Origin: Prescottella defluvii
GTDB lineage: Bacteria > Actinomycetota > Actinomycetes > Mycobacteriales > Mycobacteriaceae
NCBI GenBank assembly: GCA_029690005.1
Contig: CP121458.1
Span: 4,917,872 to 4,981,871, forward strand
Direction: 5' to 3'
Length of the DNA: 64,000 bases
Part shown: one piece after another, positions 28,303 through 39,006 of the stretch
Position numbering within the stretch: position 1 is the first letter of the stretch
Layout: every line of letters begins with the position of its first letter
Position numbers and translations under genes: made by a program
The notes under the pieces: model-generated
Database searches by the model: none
Told to the model about the DNA's origin: nothing
The model's input: the letters and a program-made list of their open reading frames with translations, nothing else

Positions 28303-29435
28303 GTGCGTCGTACCACCTCCGCGATCGCTCTACTCGCGATCGCTCCGCTCGCCCTCGCGGCCTGCACGTCCAAGTCGTCCACCGAGAGCGAGGCCATCAC
28401 GGTCACCGCCAACGACACCACCTGCGACGTCTCGGCGAACAGCGGCGAGACCGGCAACACCACCTTCTCGATCACCAACAACGGTTCCAAGGTCACCGAG
28501 TTCTACGTCTACGGCGATGGCGATCGTGTGATGGGTGAGGTCGAGAACGTCGGGCCGGGTCTGACCCGCCAGCTGATCGTCAACCTCGCCGAGGCCGGGA
28601 CGTACCACACCGCGTGCAAGCCGGGCATGGTCGGCGACGGCATTCGCACCGAGTTCACCGTGACCGGCGACTCGGTGGTCGCCACCGACCAGGACAGCCG
28701 CCTCGTCGAGGCGGCGTCCGGCTACAAGCGGTACGTCGACAGCCAGATCACCGCGCTGCAGGAGAGCGCGACCAAGTTCGTGGCCGCGATCAAGTCCGGC
28801 GACATCGCCGCCGCCAAGGCGCTGTACCCGCTGACTCGCACGTACTACGAGCGCATCGAGCCGATCGGCTCGAGCTTCCCGGACCAGCTGGACCCGCGCC
28901 TCGATCTGCGTGAGGTCGACGTCGAGCCGGGCTGGCACTGGACCGGCTTCCACCGCCTGGAGAAGGATCTGTGGGCCCAGGGTCTGCAGCCCGACACCAA
29001 CGCGATCGCGGACCAGCTGCTGGCCGACCTGCGGGAGCTGGCGGACGGTGTCGCCGCGCCCGACTTCGAAATCGACCCGATCCAGATGGCCGGCGGCGCG
29101 CAGACACTGCTCGACGAGATCGCGCGCACCAAGATCACCGGCGAGGAGGACATCTCTCGCACACCGACCTGTACGACTTCCAGGCGAACGTCGACGGCTC
29201 GCAGGCAGCCATCGCCGCCGTCCGCCCCATCCTCGACGAGCGCAACGCCGACCTGGCCAAGCGTATCGACCAGCGCTTCGCCGACCTCGACGCCGAGCTC
29301 GCGAAGTACCGCCAGGGCGACGGATTCGTCTCCTACGACACCGTGACCGAGCCGCAGCGTCAAGCCCTGTCGCAGAAGATCGACGCGTTGTCCGCAGAAG
29401 TGAGTCAGGTGCAGGGTGTCATCGCAGGACAGTAA
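28303..29435 (+). CDS. efeO: Iron uptake lipoprotein EfeO (frameshifted)
   Basis: A 377-residue periplasmic-face lipoprotein with signal RRTTSAIALLAIAPLALAAC and the lipid-modified Cys at about residue 21. An N-terminal cupredoxin-like domain (about 35-125) is followed by the M75 imelysin-type domain with the metal motif in HWTGFHRLEKDLW (HxxE). One base is missing near 29157; after repair the protein continues SHTDLYDFQANVDGSQ to the stop at 29435. It should bind iron and present it to EfeU. The gene overlaps efeB by 20 bases. Confidence 0.93.
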
Positions 29436-30731
29436 TCAGCAGGACCGCGATCAGCAGGACGGCACGGCCCGGTCCGAATCTCGTCCGGGTCTGTCCCGGC
29501 GGCGGCTCTTCGGCGCCGTCGGCGCGGGTGCGGTGCTCGCGGGCGCGGGTGTCGCGGTGGGGCGTCTGACGGCCCCCGAGGCAGCGGCGTCGACCTCCGA
29601 GGTGGTGCCGTTCCGCGGCGCACATCAGGCCGGAATCGTCACGCCCGCACAGGATCGCATGCACTTCGTCGCGTTCGACGTCATCACCGATTCGCGTGAC
29701 GAGCTGATCGCGATGCTGAAGAAGTGGACCGAGATGGCCGCGCGGATGACCGCCGGCGAGGAGGCCACCGAGCACGGGGCGACCGGTGCCGGCGAGTACA
29801 GTCCGCCCACCGACACCGGCGAGGCGCTCGACCTGCACGCGTCGAAGCTGACGCTCACGATCGGCTTCGGGCCGTCGCTGTTCGGCGTCGACGGCAAGGA
29901 TCGGTTCGGCATCGCCGGCAAGAGGCCGGCGGCCCTGGTCGATCTGCCGAAGTTCACCGGCGACGCCCTCGAGCCTGCGCGCTCGGGCGGCGACATCGCG
30001 ATCCAGGCGTGCGCCGACGACCCGCAGGTCGCGGTGCACGCGGTCCGCAACCTCGCCCGGGTGGGCTTCGGCGTGGTCGCGGTGCGCTGGTCACAGCTCG
30101 GGTTCGGTCGCACGTCGTCGACCTCGACGAGCCAGACGACGCCGCGAAACCTGTTCGGGTTCAAGGACGGAACGCGCAACATCAAGGCCGAGGACCCGAC
30201 GGCGGTGTCGGAGTTCGTGTGGGTGGACCCGCAGGACGACCAGGCGTGGATGGCCGGCGGTTCGTACCTCGTGGCCCGACGCATCCGCATGCTGATCGAA
30301 CCGTGGGACCGCACCAGCCTGCACGAGCAGGAGCGAGTGTTCGGGCGCAGCAAGGGCAGCGGCGCCCCCTCGGGATGAAGAACGAGTTCGACGACCTCCA
30401 GCTCGACGCGAAGGGCGCCGGCGGCAAGCCGGTGATCGACAGGGACGCGCACGTGCGGCTCGCGTCTGCCGAGGAACTGGGCGGCATCCAGATCCTGCGC
30501 CGCGGCTACAACTTCACCGACGGCAGTGACGGTTTCGGCCACCTCGACGCGGGGCTCTTCTTCATCGCGTACTGCCGCGATCCGCAGAAGCAGTTCGTGC
30601 CGATGCAGCAAAACCTCGCCCGCAACGACGCGCTGAACGAGTACATCAAGCACGTCGGGTCGGCGGTGTTCGCGGTGCCGCCGGGCGTCGGCGACGGCGG
30701 CTACTGGGGGTCGACGCTCTTCGAGGCGTGA
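29416..30731 (+). CDS. efeB: Dye-decolorizing heme peroxidase EfeB (frameshifted)
   Basis: A 438-residue DyP-type peroxidase exported by the Tat system: SRRRLFGAVGAGAVLAGAG is a twin-arginine signal. The distal motif GFKDGTRN holds the catalytic Asp, and the C-terminal heme domain shows RRGYNFTDGSDGFGHLDAGL and FIAYCRDPQKQF. It participates in ferrous iron uptake, oxidising iron or acting on heme. One C is missing near 30368 (GGCGCCCCCTCGGG), where the first frame stops; the second frame continues to 30731. The GTG start at 29416 lies inside the efeO end, implying translational coupling. Confidence 0.93.
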
Positions 30732-31191
30732 CGTACAGGCAACCGACCGGGCTCGGTGAATGACCCTTCGTCAGTGGTTCCGGCCTGAGCGCTTCTGTGC
30801 AGAACGATGTCGACAGTCGGACCCGCGTGACCGTTTCCACCCGCGGGAGACCATTCGAGTTGCCTCGAGGTGCCCGGTAACCTGCGTCTCCGACTACGCC
30901 CGTCACGTGCAGCATCATCACTTCGACACGGTCGGCGACCACTGGGACATCGAGGCACGCGCCGACGAGGTCCTGTCCGCCACCCAGTAGATGCGCCGCT
31001 CGTCGGCGTCGAATCCGATCACCGCTGTGACTGCATCCGCCGAAACATACCTGCGGGTAACCCCCGTCGCGCTTACCGTGACGGTGTGCAGGACTCCCCC
31101 GTCACGCTGGACGTCTCCGACTTCGCGCGATGCCGGAGGCTGTGACATCAGGGAGCCATCGGACACACCCCACTCATCAGGAGAGGTGCGT
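30732..31191. other. 460-base gap between efeB and a methyltransferase gene
   Basis: Plus-strand frames here look non-coding. On the minus strand an 82-codon frame (30918-31166) has fairly GC-rich third positions and is listed separately. Just after efeB the sequence ACCGACCGGGCTCGGT could fold as a weak hairpin. No promoter or RNA is recognised with confidence. Confidence 0.4.
30918..31166 (-). CDS. Possible small hypothetical protein
   Basis: The 82-residue frame has a plausible beta-rich core (GVLHTVTVSATGVTRRYVSA, then AVTAVIGFDADERRIYWVAD) and mostly G/C third positions, unlike other frames in this gap. I do not recognise a family. No clear ribosome site precedes the ATG at 31166, and the frame could begin at the internal ATG or a GTG. 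It is divergent from the methyltransferase gene that follows. It could equally be chance or a gene relic. Confidence 0.3.
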   Translation of the reverse strand: MSDGSLMSQPPASREVGDVQRDGGVLHTVTVSATGVTRRYVSADAVTAVIGFDADERRIYWVADRTSSARASMSQWSPTVSK

Positions 31192-31932
31192 ATGCAGAGC
31201 CAATTCGACGAGCTTGCCGATCTCTACGAAGACATGGCCGACTGGCCGTTCAGAAGGCATCTGGAGATTCCGAACGTACTCGCAGCGCTCGGGGATCTGG
31301 CCGGACGCGATGTACTCGACTTCGGTTGCGGCAACGGGATGTACTCGCGATGGTTGAAGGAGCAGGGCGCCCATCGAGTGGTCGGCTACGACGTCTCGGA
31401 AGGCATGCTCGAGTACGCACGCACGTGGGAACAGAACAGCCCTCGCGGAATCACGTTCACATCCGAACTGACACCCGACCTCGAAGGCCAGTTCGATCTT
31501 GTGCTGGCCGTATACGTGCTGCCCTATGCCACCACACGACAAGAACTTCACGAGATGTGTGCGCAAATGGCACGACCGCTTCGGTCCGGTGGCCGTTTGG
31601 TGACCCTGCCCATCCATCCTGACTACGAGCGAGATTCGTCGTACTACGAACGGTACGGCTTCCGGCTCACTCCGATCGGACCTGACGTGGACGGCGGGCA
31701 GGTGCAACTCGACCTTTTCGACCCGTCCGACCGCACGAAGGAAGACACCGTAACCGCCTACGTCTGGACCAAGGAGAGCATCGACGACGCGATGCACTCC
31801 TCCGGGTTCCAATTGGCGCAGTGGGTCGACCACGCCCAGGTGCGTTCCCCGGAAGCGGATGCCGAGGCGCACCTCCTACGCGGCTACTGGGAGAGGCCTC
31901 ACGCGGCGATACTGAACTGCCGCAAGCACTGA
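31192..31932 (+). CDS. Class I SAM-dependent methyltransferase
   Basis: A 246-residue small-molecule-type methyltransferase. The SAM motifs are DVLDFGCGNGMYSRWL (motif I), VVGYDVSEGMLEYA (motif II) and QFDLVLAVYVLPYA (motif IV region), with the C-terminal sheet ending in ERPHAAILN. The N-terminus FDELADLYEDMADWPFRRH resembles methyltransferases of secondary metabolism. GGAGAGG lies six bases before the ATG at 31192, so the longer in-frame extension is rejected. Codon use is slightly more AT-rich than in its neighbours. The substrate is unknown; it is not part of the efe operon, from which it is separated by 460 bases. Confidence 0.88.
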   Translation: MQSQFDELADLYEDMADWPFRRHLEIPNVLAALGDLAGRDVLDFGCGNGMYSRWLKEQGAHRVVGYDVSEGMLEYARTWEQNSPRGITFTSELTPDLEGQFDLVLAVYVLPYATTRQELHEMCAQMARPLRSGGRLVTLPIHPDYERDSSYYERYGFRLTPIGPDVDGGQVQLDLFDPSDRTKEDTVTAYVWTKESIDDAMHSSGFQLAQWVDHAQVRSPEADAEAHLLRGYWERPHAAILNCRKH

Positions 31933-31973
31933 CGTCGTCGGCAGTTCCCATCCCGGCTGCACCGCCGGCACTT

Positions 31974-32656
31974 CTACGCCCAGTAGGTTCGCCAGGCGTC
32001 GCCGTCGAGTCCGCCCCACGGGACACCGTTCCCGTGTGCGGCGGACTCGGCGGCGCGAATCCGGGCGACGAAACGCAGTGTCGCCTTGCGTAGTTCGTCC
32101 TCGGCGCTCTCAGGTCCACCCAGCCGCACTACCAGCAGCTCGGCGGGGACCAGGTCGTCCGGCAGCCCCGCCTTGCGGGCCCGCGAGATTACCTTCTCGG
32201 TGAGTGCGAGCGCCGGCTGCATCAGCGCGATGCCGTCGATACAGGATTCGCGTGCCTTCTCGGCCGCCTTGCGCGCCTCCCAGGCCCGCTCCTGCTCGGC
32301 GATGTCCACCGGACCGACGACGTCGTCGGCCAGATGGGGGCTGCGGTGCGCGAGCTTGGCGACCAGTGTCGCGGCCACGTCGTCGACCGTGAACTCCCCC
32401 GCCGCCTCGGCGATCCGCGAGTGGAACAGGACCTGCAGCAACAGATCTCCGAGTTCCTCGCGGATACCTCCGGGTCGCCCACCTGCACCGCGTCGAGCAG
32501 TTCGTACGTCTCCTCGAGCAGGTAGGGCCGCAGCGAGTCGTGGGTCTGGGTGACCTCCCAGCCGCCGTATCCCCACAGCCTGTCCATCACCTCAACGGCC
32601 TCGATCAGCGCGTCACCGGCGCGCCACCCGTCGCGGCGCTCCCCACTGGAACTCAT
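31974..32656 (-). CDS. mazG: Nucleoside triphosphate pyrophosphohydrolase MazG (frameshifted)
   Basis: A 227-residue single-domain-length MazG that hydrolyses (d)NTPs, including damaged ones, to monophosphates. The metal-binding helices are visible: EETYELLDAVQ and, after repair, REELGDLLLQVLFHSRIA, with the second half LADDVVGPVDIAEQERAWE. One base is missing near 32466, in CCGGAGGTATCC. The ATG at 32656 lies six bases after the repaired mfd stop, so mfd-mazG form an operon as in M. tuberculosis Rv1020-Rv1021. It is convergent with the methyltransferase gene. Confidence 0.9.
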
Positions 32657-32661
32657 CCGGG

Positions 32662-35600
32662 TCAGACCCCGCCTGCACGCCGGTCGGCGTGCTCACGTCG
32701 ACCGACCCCGCTGCCTTGCCGTCCATCGCGAGCAGGAAGTCCGCGATGTACTGCAGCAGTTCCACGTCGCGCACCCGTTCCGCGCCCACACCGCCGGAAC
32801 CGATGCGCGGCAACGGCATCTGCACCATCCCGGTGGTGGCACGGTACTGCGCGCTCGGGTAGATCCGCTTGAGTCGCATCTGCTTCGAGTCCGGGAGCTG
32901 CATCGGCGACACCTTGAGCTGTGTGCCGGTGACGGCGACCTCCTCGATCCCGTACTCGCGGCACAGCAGTCGCAGCTTCGCGACCGACACCAGCCGGCCG
33001 ACCTCCTCGGGCAGCGGGCCGTACCGGTCGACGAGTTCCTCGACGACCCGGCGATGGCGCCGGTGTCGGTGGCGGCCGCCAGCTTGCGGTAGCCCTCGAG
33101 CCGGAGACGGTCGCTCGTGACGTAGTCGGGCGGGATGTGCGCGTCGACCGGCAGGTCGATCCGCACCTCCTTCGTCTCCGGCTCGGTCGTGACGGGCCGG
33201 CCGTCGGCGATCGCGCGGTAGGCCTCGACGGCCTCGCCGACCAGTCGCACGTACAGGTCGAAGCCGACGCCCGCGACGTGACCGGACTGCTCGGCGCCGA
33301 GGACGTTGCCGGCGCCGCGGATCTCGAGGTCCTTCATCGCCACTGCCATGCCGGCGCCGAGGTCGGAGTTCTGCGAGATGGTCGCGAGCCGGTCGTACGC
33401 GGTCTCGGTGAGCGGCTTCTCGGACGGGTACAGGAAGTACGCGTAGCCGCGCTCGCGGCTGCGTCCGACGCGACCGCGGAGCTGGTGCAGCTGCGACAGT
33501 CCGAGCGAATCGGCTCGCTCGACGATGAGCGTGTTGGCGTTGGAGATGTCAAGGCCGGTCTCGATGATCGTCGTACAGACCAGGACGTCGAACTCGCGCT
33601 GCCAGAAGCCCTGCACGGTCTTCTCGAGCGTCTCCTCGTTCATCTGCCCGTGCGCGACGACGACGCGCGCCTCGGGGACGAGGTCGCGAATCCGCTTGGC
33701 AGCCTTGTCGATCGAGCTGACCCGATTGTGTACGTAGAACACCTGGCCGTCGCGCAGGAGCTCGCGGCGGATCGCGGCGGCCACCTGCTTGTCCGCGTAC
33801 GCGCCCACGTACGTGAGGATCGGGTGCCGCTCCTCGGGCGGGGTCAGGATGGTCGACATCTCCCGGATGCCGGCCATGCTCATCTCGAGCGTGCGCGGGA
33901 TCGGTGTCGCCGACATGGTCAGCACGTCGACGTGCGTGCGCAGCGCCTTGATGTGTTCCTTGTGCTCGACACCGAAGCGCTGCTCCTCGTCGACCACCAC
34001 GAGGCCGAGGTCCTTCCAGCGGACGCCGGTCTGCAGCAGGCGGTGGGTGCCGACGACCACGTCGATCTCGCCCTCCGCCAGTTGCGCGATGATCTCCTTG
34101 GACTCGGCGGCGTCGGTGAAGCGGGACAGCCCGCGCACCTTGACCGGGAACGACGCCATCCGCTCGGCGAACGTCTGCAGGTGCTGCTGCGCGAGCAGCG
34201 TCGTCGGGACCAGGACCGCGACCTGCTTGCCGTCCTGGACGGCCTTGAACGCGGCGCGGACCGCGACCTCGGTCTTGCCGTAGCCGACGTCACCGATCAC
34301 GACGCGGTCCATCGGGACCGGCTTCTCCATGTCGGCCTTCACCTCGTCGATGACGGTCAACTGGTCGTGGGTCTCGGTGAACGCGAAGGCGTCCTCCATC
34401 TCCTTCTGCCACGGGGTGTCGGGGCCGAACGCGTGACCGGGCGCCGCCTGTCGCGCCGCGTACAGCTGCACCAGCTCGCCTGCGATCTCGCGAACGGCCT
34501 TGCGGGCCTTACGCTTCGTGTTCTGCCAGTCGGAGCCACCCAGCTTGGACAGGGCGGGCATCTCGCCGCCCACGTAGCGCGAGAGCTGGTCGAGCGACTC
34601 CATCGGCACGAACAGCCGGTCGCCCGGATGCCCGCGCTTGCTCGCCGCGTACTCGATCACGAGGTACTCGCGACGGGCCCCGCCGACGGTGCGCTCGACC
34701 ATCTCGACGAAGCGGCCGATGCCGTGCTGGTCGTGCACCACCATGTCGCCAGCGGTCAGCGCCAACGGGTCGACCTGGTTGCGGCGCTTGGCCGGCATCT
34801 TCTTGCCGTCGCCCGCCGCCGCGACCCGATTGCCGGTCAGGTCGGCCTCGGTGACGACCACCAGCCCCGGAACCCCGACGGCATCGTCGCCGGGCAGCGC
34901 CAGTCCCTCGTGCAGCGAGCCGCACAGCACGCCGACCAGTCCGCGCGCCGGCTCGGCGCCCGGCGAGTTCGCCCGCGGGGACATCCGCGTCGCGCAGCCG
35001 CTCGAGGACCCGGTGTGCGGTGCCCGAGCCCGCGACGACGACCACCGCCCGCCCGCCGGTCGTCACGTGTGCGCGCAGATTCACGAAGAGCATCGACAGC
35101 AGCTCGTCGGACCCGCGCACCTCGGGCGCCGACTGCACCGGCAGGACCATCTCGTCGTCGCGACCCGAGGCGAGCGGGCTGATGGTCCACCACGGGCGCC
35201 CCTGCGCCTCCGCGGTCTCCCGGACCTGCCGCAGCGACCGGTATGCCGACGCGCCCAGGTCGATGCCGCCACCGAGGACCGACGTGTCGATCGGGGCCGC
35301 ACCGCCGATCGAGGCCGCCGTCCACGACGCCTCCAGGAACTCCTGCCCGGTTCGCACCAGATCCGTCGCGCGTGTGCGGATCTTCTCCGGATCGCACAGC
35401 AGGACGTGGGTGTCGCGCGGCAGCACCTCCGTGAGGAGTTGCAGCTCGCCCGGCTGCAGCAGCGGCAGCAGCGCCTCCATGCCCTCGACCGGGATGCCGG
35501 CCGAGAGCTTGTCGAGCATCTCGACCAGGGCGGCGTCGGCCGGGTTGTCGGCCGCGAGCTGCGCGGCACGGTCACGCACCGCCTCGGTGAGCAGCAGTTC

Positions 35601-36343
35601 GCGACACGGGGGTGCGATGACGGTGGCGAGCTCGAGTTCCGGCAGCGAACGCTGGTCGGCGACCGAGAACGCGCGGAGCTCGGTGACCTCGTCGCCCCAG
35701 AACTCGACTCGCACAGGATGATCGGCGGTGGGCGGGAAGATGTCGAGGATGCCGCCGCGGACCGCGAATTCGCCGCGCTTGCCGACCATGTCGACGCGCG
35801 TGTACGCGAGCTCGACCAGGCGTGAGATCAACGCGTCGAAGTCGTGTTCGGCGCCGACCCGCAGGATGATCGGCTCGATCTCGCCCAGCCCCGGCGCCAT
35901 CGGCTGCACGAGCGAGCGCACGGTCGTCACGATCACCCGCAGCGGCGGGCCGTACTCGCCGTCGTCGGGCCGGGCCAGCCGGCGCAGCACCTGCAGGCGG
36001 CGCCCGACGGTATCCGCGCTCGGCGAGAGCCGCTCGTGCGGCAGGGTCTCCACGACGGGAACTGCGCGACGGCGTCACCGATGATCTCGCGCAACTCGAC
36101 GGTGAGGTCGTCGGCCTCGCGGCCGGTGGCGGTGACCAGCAGCAGCTGCGCCTTCTCCGACACGGCCGTCGCGACGAACGGACGCACCGGGCTGGGCGCG
36201 ACGATGTCGATCGCCGCGCGACCCACACTGTCGACCACTTGCCCGATCGCGGCGTCCGTGAGGACTGTCCGCGCGAGTCCGGCGAGCGGGGTCGACCCGC
36301 CGACAGGGGCCACGGACGGAGCTGAAGAGGACACGGAAGACAA
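32662..36343 (-). CDS. mfd: Transcription-repair coupling factor Mfd (four frameshifts)
   Basis: The translocase of about 1228 residues frees stalled RNA polymerase and recruits UvrA. In order: a UvrB-like N-terminal module (PPLRVIVTTVRSLVQPM, RGGILDIFPPTADHPVRVEF), the CarD-like polymerase-interacting domain (AGDMVVHDQHGIGRFVEMVE), then RecG-like helicase motors with Walker A GDVGYGKTEVAVRAAF, DEEQ in VVVDEEQRFG, and QLRGRVGRS. Shifts occur near 36058 (one base lost), 34970 (two lost), 33055 (one) and 32668 (one); with all repaired it ends TPTGVQAGV. The start is probably TTG at 36343, ten bases after AGGAG. Four independent breaks in a conserved housekeeping gene argue for sequencing error. 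Confidence 0.95.
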
Positions 36344-36440
36344 CGGGGGCGCTCCTGATGTCGTGAAATGCAGACTGTTCGATTCTAGGCGCGGGGACCG
36401 ACACGGGGCCCGGCGCCCGGCGCGCGCCGGAGCGGGCGGA

Positions 36441-37084
36441 TCACTCCCCCAGCTGCGGATCCGCCTCGAGGTTCGTCAGCCCGTTCCAGCACAGGTTCAC
36501 CAGGTGCGCGGCGACGACCTCCTTGGACGGCGCCCGTTCGTCGAGCCACCACGTCGCGGTCGTCGCGACCATGCCGACGAGCGCCTGGGCGTACAGCGGC
36601 GCGAGTTCGGGGTCGAAGCCCCGGCGCGCGAAGTCGCCGGCCAGGATGTGGCCAACCTGACGAACCGCTTCGTTGAGCAGGCTCGAGTACGTGCCCTCGG
36701 CGGCCGCGACCGGCGAGTCACGGACGAGGATCCGGAACCCGTCGGTGCGCTCCTCGACGTAGGTCAGCAGCGCCAGCGCCACCCGCTCGATCCGGATCCG
36801 CGACCGGTTCTGCGTGAGCGACGACGTGACCATCTCGAGCAGCTTCGACATCTCCCGGTCCACGACGACCGCGTAGAGACCTTCCTTGCCCCGAAGTGTT
36901 CGTAGACGACGGGTTTGGAGACCTGCGCGCGCGCCGCGATCTCCTCTATCGAGGCGGCCTCGTAGCCGCGTTCCGCGAAGAGCGTCCGACCGATCTCGAT
37001 CAACTGCTCGCGTCGCTGCGTCCCCGTCATCCGGGTCCGAGGCGTACGTTCGGGGTTCGAGGACTCCCGTGCTGGTCGCGACAC
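36441..37084 (-). CDS. TetR-family regulator (frameshifted)
   Basis: A 214-residue repressor. The helix-turn-helix is REQLIEIGRTLFAERGYEAA, then IEEIAARAQVSKPVVYEHFG; the ligand domain follows, from GLYAVVVDREMSKLLEMV onward, after one missing G near 36892 is restored. It sits beside mfd exactly like Rv1019 of M. tuberculosis, which is also a TetR regulator. The start is taken as GTG at 37084, giving VSRPARESSNPERTPRTR as a basic leader; ATG at 37030 is an alternative. Targets are unknown; autoregulation and control of mfd-mazG are possible. Confidence 0.87.
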
Positions 37085-37202
37085 TCGAGGTAACCGTCCT
37101 TTCCGACACGCCGCGGGCGAATTTCTCGAGCAGTTCGACGCGCGGCGCGTCGGCATGCGAGGATCGTCCCGCGCTGCGAGCGCCAGCTCGCCGGCGCGGT
37201 AA

Positions 37203-37273
37203 TCCGCCGTAGTGTAATGGCAGCACCTCTGATTTTGGTTCAGATAGTTCAGGTTCGAGTCCTGGCGGCGGAG
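37203..37273 (+). tRNA. tRNA-Gln (anticodon UUG)
   Basis: A 71-nt cloverleaf: acceptor TCCGCCG/CGGCGGA, anticodon stem TCTGA/TCAGA with loop TTTTGGT giving anticodon UUG, T-loop TTCGAGT, and discriminator G. CCA is not encoded. It lies between the divergent tetR and glmU genes, as in related genomes. Confidence 0.95.
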
Positions 37274-37528
37274 CCCATCGACCCGACCCGACTGTGATTC
37301 CGGCCACCGCATGCCGACCAGTCGGTCCGATCTCGCTATTTCCCCGCTAACTCACTTCTGCGACTGGCCGATTCGACGCGGCGGTTCCACCGACGAGCCC
37401 GCTCGCTCACCGTTACGCTCGGGCACGTTGCCGTCGTGCGTACCGCTCGCGATATTCTTTTCCGAAACGTGTGCGACGAGTCCGGCCGCCCCTGGCGGCT
37501 AAGCGTAGATCGACTTCGAGGGAGCTTC

Positions 37529-39006
37529 ATGCCACCGCAGACCGCCGTCATCGTCCTCGCTGCCGGTGCCGGGACTCGAATGCGGTCGAAGACCCCCAAG
37601 GTGCTGCACACCCTGGCCGGTCGATCGATGCTCGCCCACTCACTCCACGCTGCGGCCGCCGTCGATCCCACAGAACTCGTGACGGTGATCGGACACGACC
37701 GCGAAGCGGTCGCCGCCGCCGTCGACGAGGTCGCCAAGGACCTCGGACGCGCCGTCGCCACCGCCGTCCAGGACGAGCAGAACGGCACCGGACATGCCGT
37801 CGGCTGCGGACTGACCGCCCTGCCCGACGACTTCGACGGCACCGTGCTGGTGACCGCGGCCGACGTCCCACTACTCGACGCCGACACGCTCCGCGCGCTG
37901 GTCGGCACCCACACCGCCGAGCCCGCCGCCGCCGTCACCGTCCTGACCTCGACGGCACCTGATCCCACCGGCTACGGACGGATCCTGCGGACCACGGACG
38001 GCGAGGTCGCCGCGATCGTCGAGCAGGCCGACGCCACCGAGGCGCAGCTCGCGATCACCGAGGTCAACTCCGGGGTCTACGCCTTCGACGCGGCCACGCT
38101 CCGCGCCGCGCTGGCCTCCCTGAGCGCGGACAACGCGCAGGGCGAGCTGTACCTGACCGATGTCATCGCCATCGCCCGTCAGGCCGGGAAAACCGTTCGG
38201 GGTCAGCACATCGCGGACAACCACCGGGTGGCCGGCGCGAACGACCGCGTCCAGCTCGCCACTCTCGCAAAGGAACTGAACCGGCGGATCCTCGAGCGGC
38301 ACATGCGCGCGGGCGTCACCGTGGAGGACCCGTCGAACACGTGGGTCGACGTCGACGTGACGATGGGCCGCGACGTGACCCTGCGCCCGGGCGTGCAGCT
38401 CCGCGGCACCACGAGCATCGGCGAGGACGCCGTCATCGGCCCCGACACCACGCTCACCGATGTCACGGTCGGCGAGGGTGCGTCGGTGGTCCGGACACAC
38501 GGCGACGACGCGGTGATCGGCCCGACGCGACCGTCGGCCCCTACACGTACCTCCGCCCTGGCACCGTCCTGGGCGTGTCCGGCAAGCTCGGCGCCTTCGT
38601 CGAGACCAAGAACGCCGACATCGGTGCACACTCGAAGGTGCCGCACCTCACGTACGTGGGCGACGCGACCGTCGGCGAGCACAGCAACATCGGAGCATCC
38701 AGCGTTTTCGTCAACTACGACGGCGTGAACAAGAGTCGCACCGTCGTCGGTTCGCATGTGCGCACCGGATCCGACACCATGTTCGTCGCCCCGGTCCGTG
38801 TCGGGGACGGCGCCTACACGGGCGCGGGCACTGTCCTGCGCAACAATGTTCCGCCGGGGGCGCTCGCCGTCTCGGGCGGCAAACAACGCAACATCGAGGG
38901 TTGGGTCCAGCGCAACAGGCCCGGCACTCCCGCTGCTGAGGCGGCGGAACTAGCACTCCAGCAAGAATCCGATCGGCAAGAACCAAAGGATGGCGAAGAT
39001 CAGTGA
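37529..39006 (+). CDS. glmU: Bifunctional UDP-GlcNAc pyrophosphorylase GlmU (frameshifted)
   Basis: The 492-residue enzyme makes UDP-N-acetylglucosamine for peptidoglycan and arabinogalactan linker synthesis. The uridyltransferase domain (1-230) starts VIVLAAGAGTRMRSKTPKVL. The left-handed beta-helix acetyltransferase domain shows hexapeptide repeats (TTLTDVTVGEGASV), KNADIGAHSKVPHLTYVGDA and NYDGVNKSRTVVG, and ends in the basic/acidic disordered tail typical of mycobacterial GlmU. One G is missing near 38523 (CGGCCCGACGCG). GAGGGAGC precedes the ATG at 37529. Its TGA overlaps the prs GTG start, so the two genes are coupled. Confidence 0.95.

Noticed and set aside
30991..31191. N-terminal extension of the methyltransferase gene at 31192
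   Set aside because: The extension is low-complexity, lies before a strong GGAGAGG ribosome site, and is not part of the methyltransferase fold.
33137..35182. 681-codon open frame on the plus strand across mfd
   Set aside because: Antisense shadow of the GC-rich mfd gene; it has Arg/Asp/Val-rich low-complexity sequence with no motif, while the minus strand carries clear Mfd motifs.
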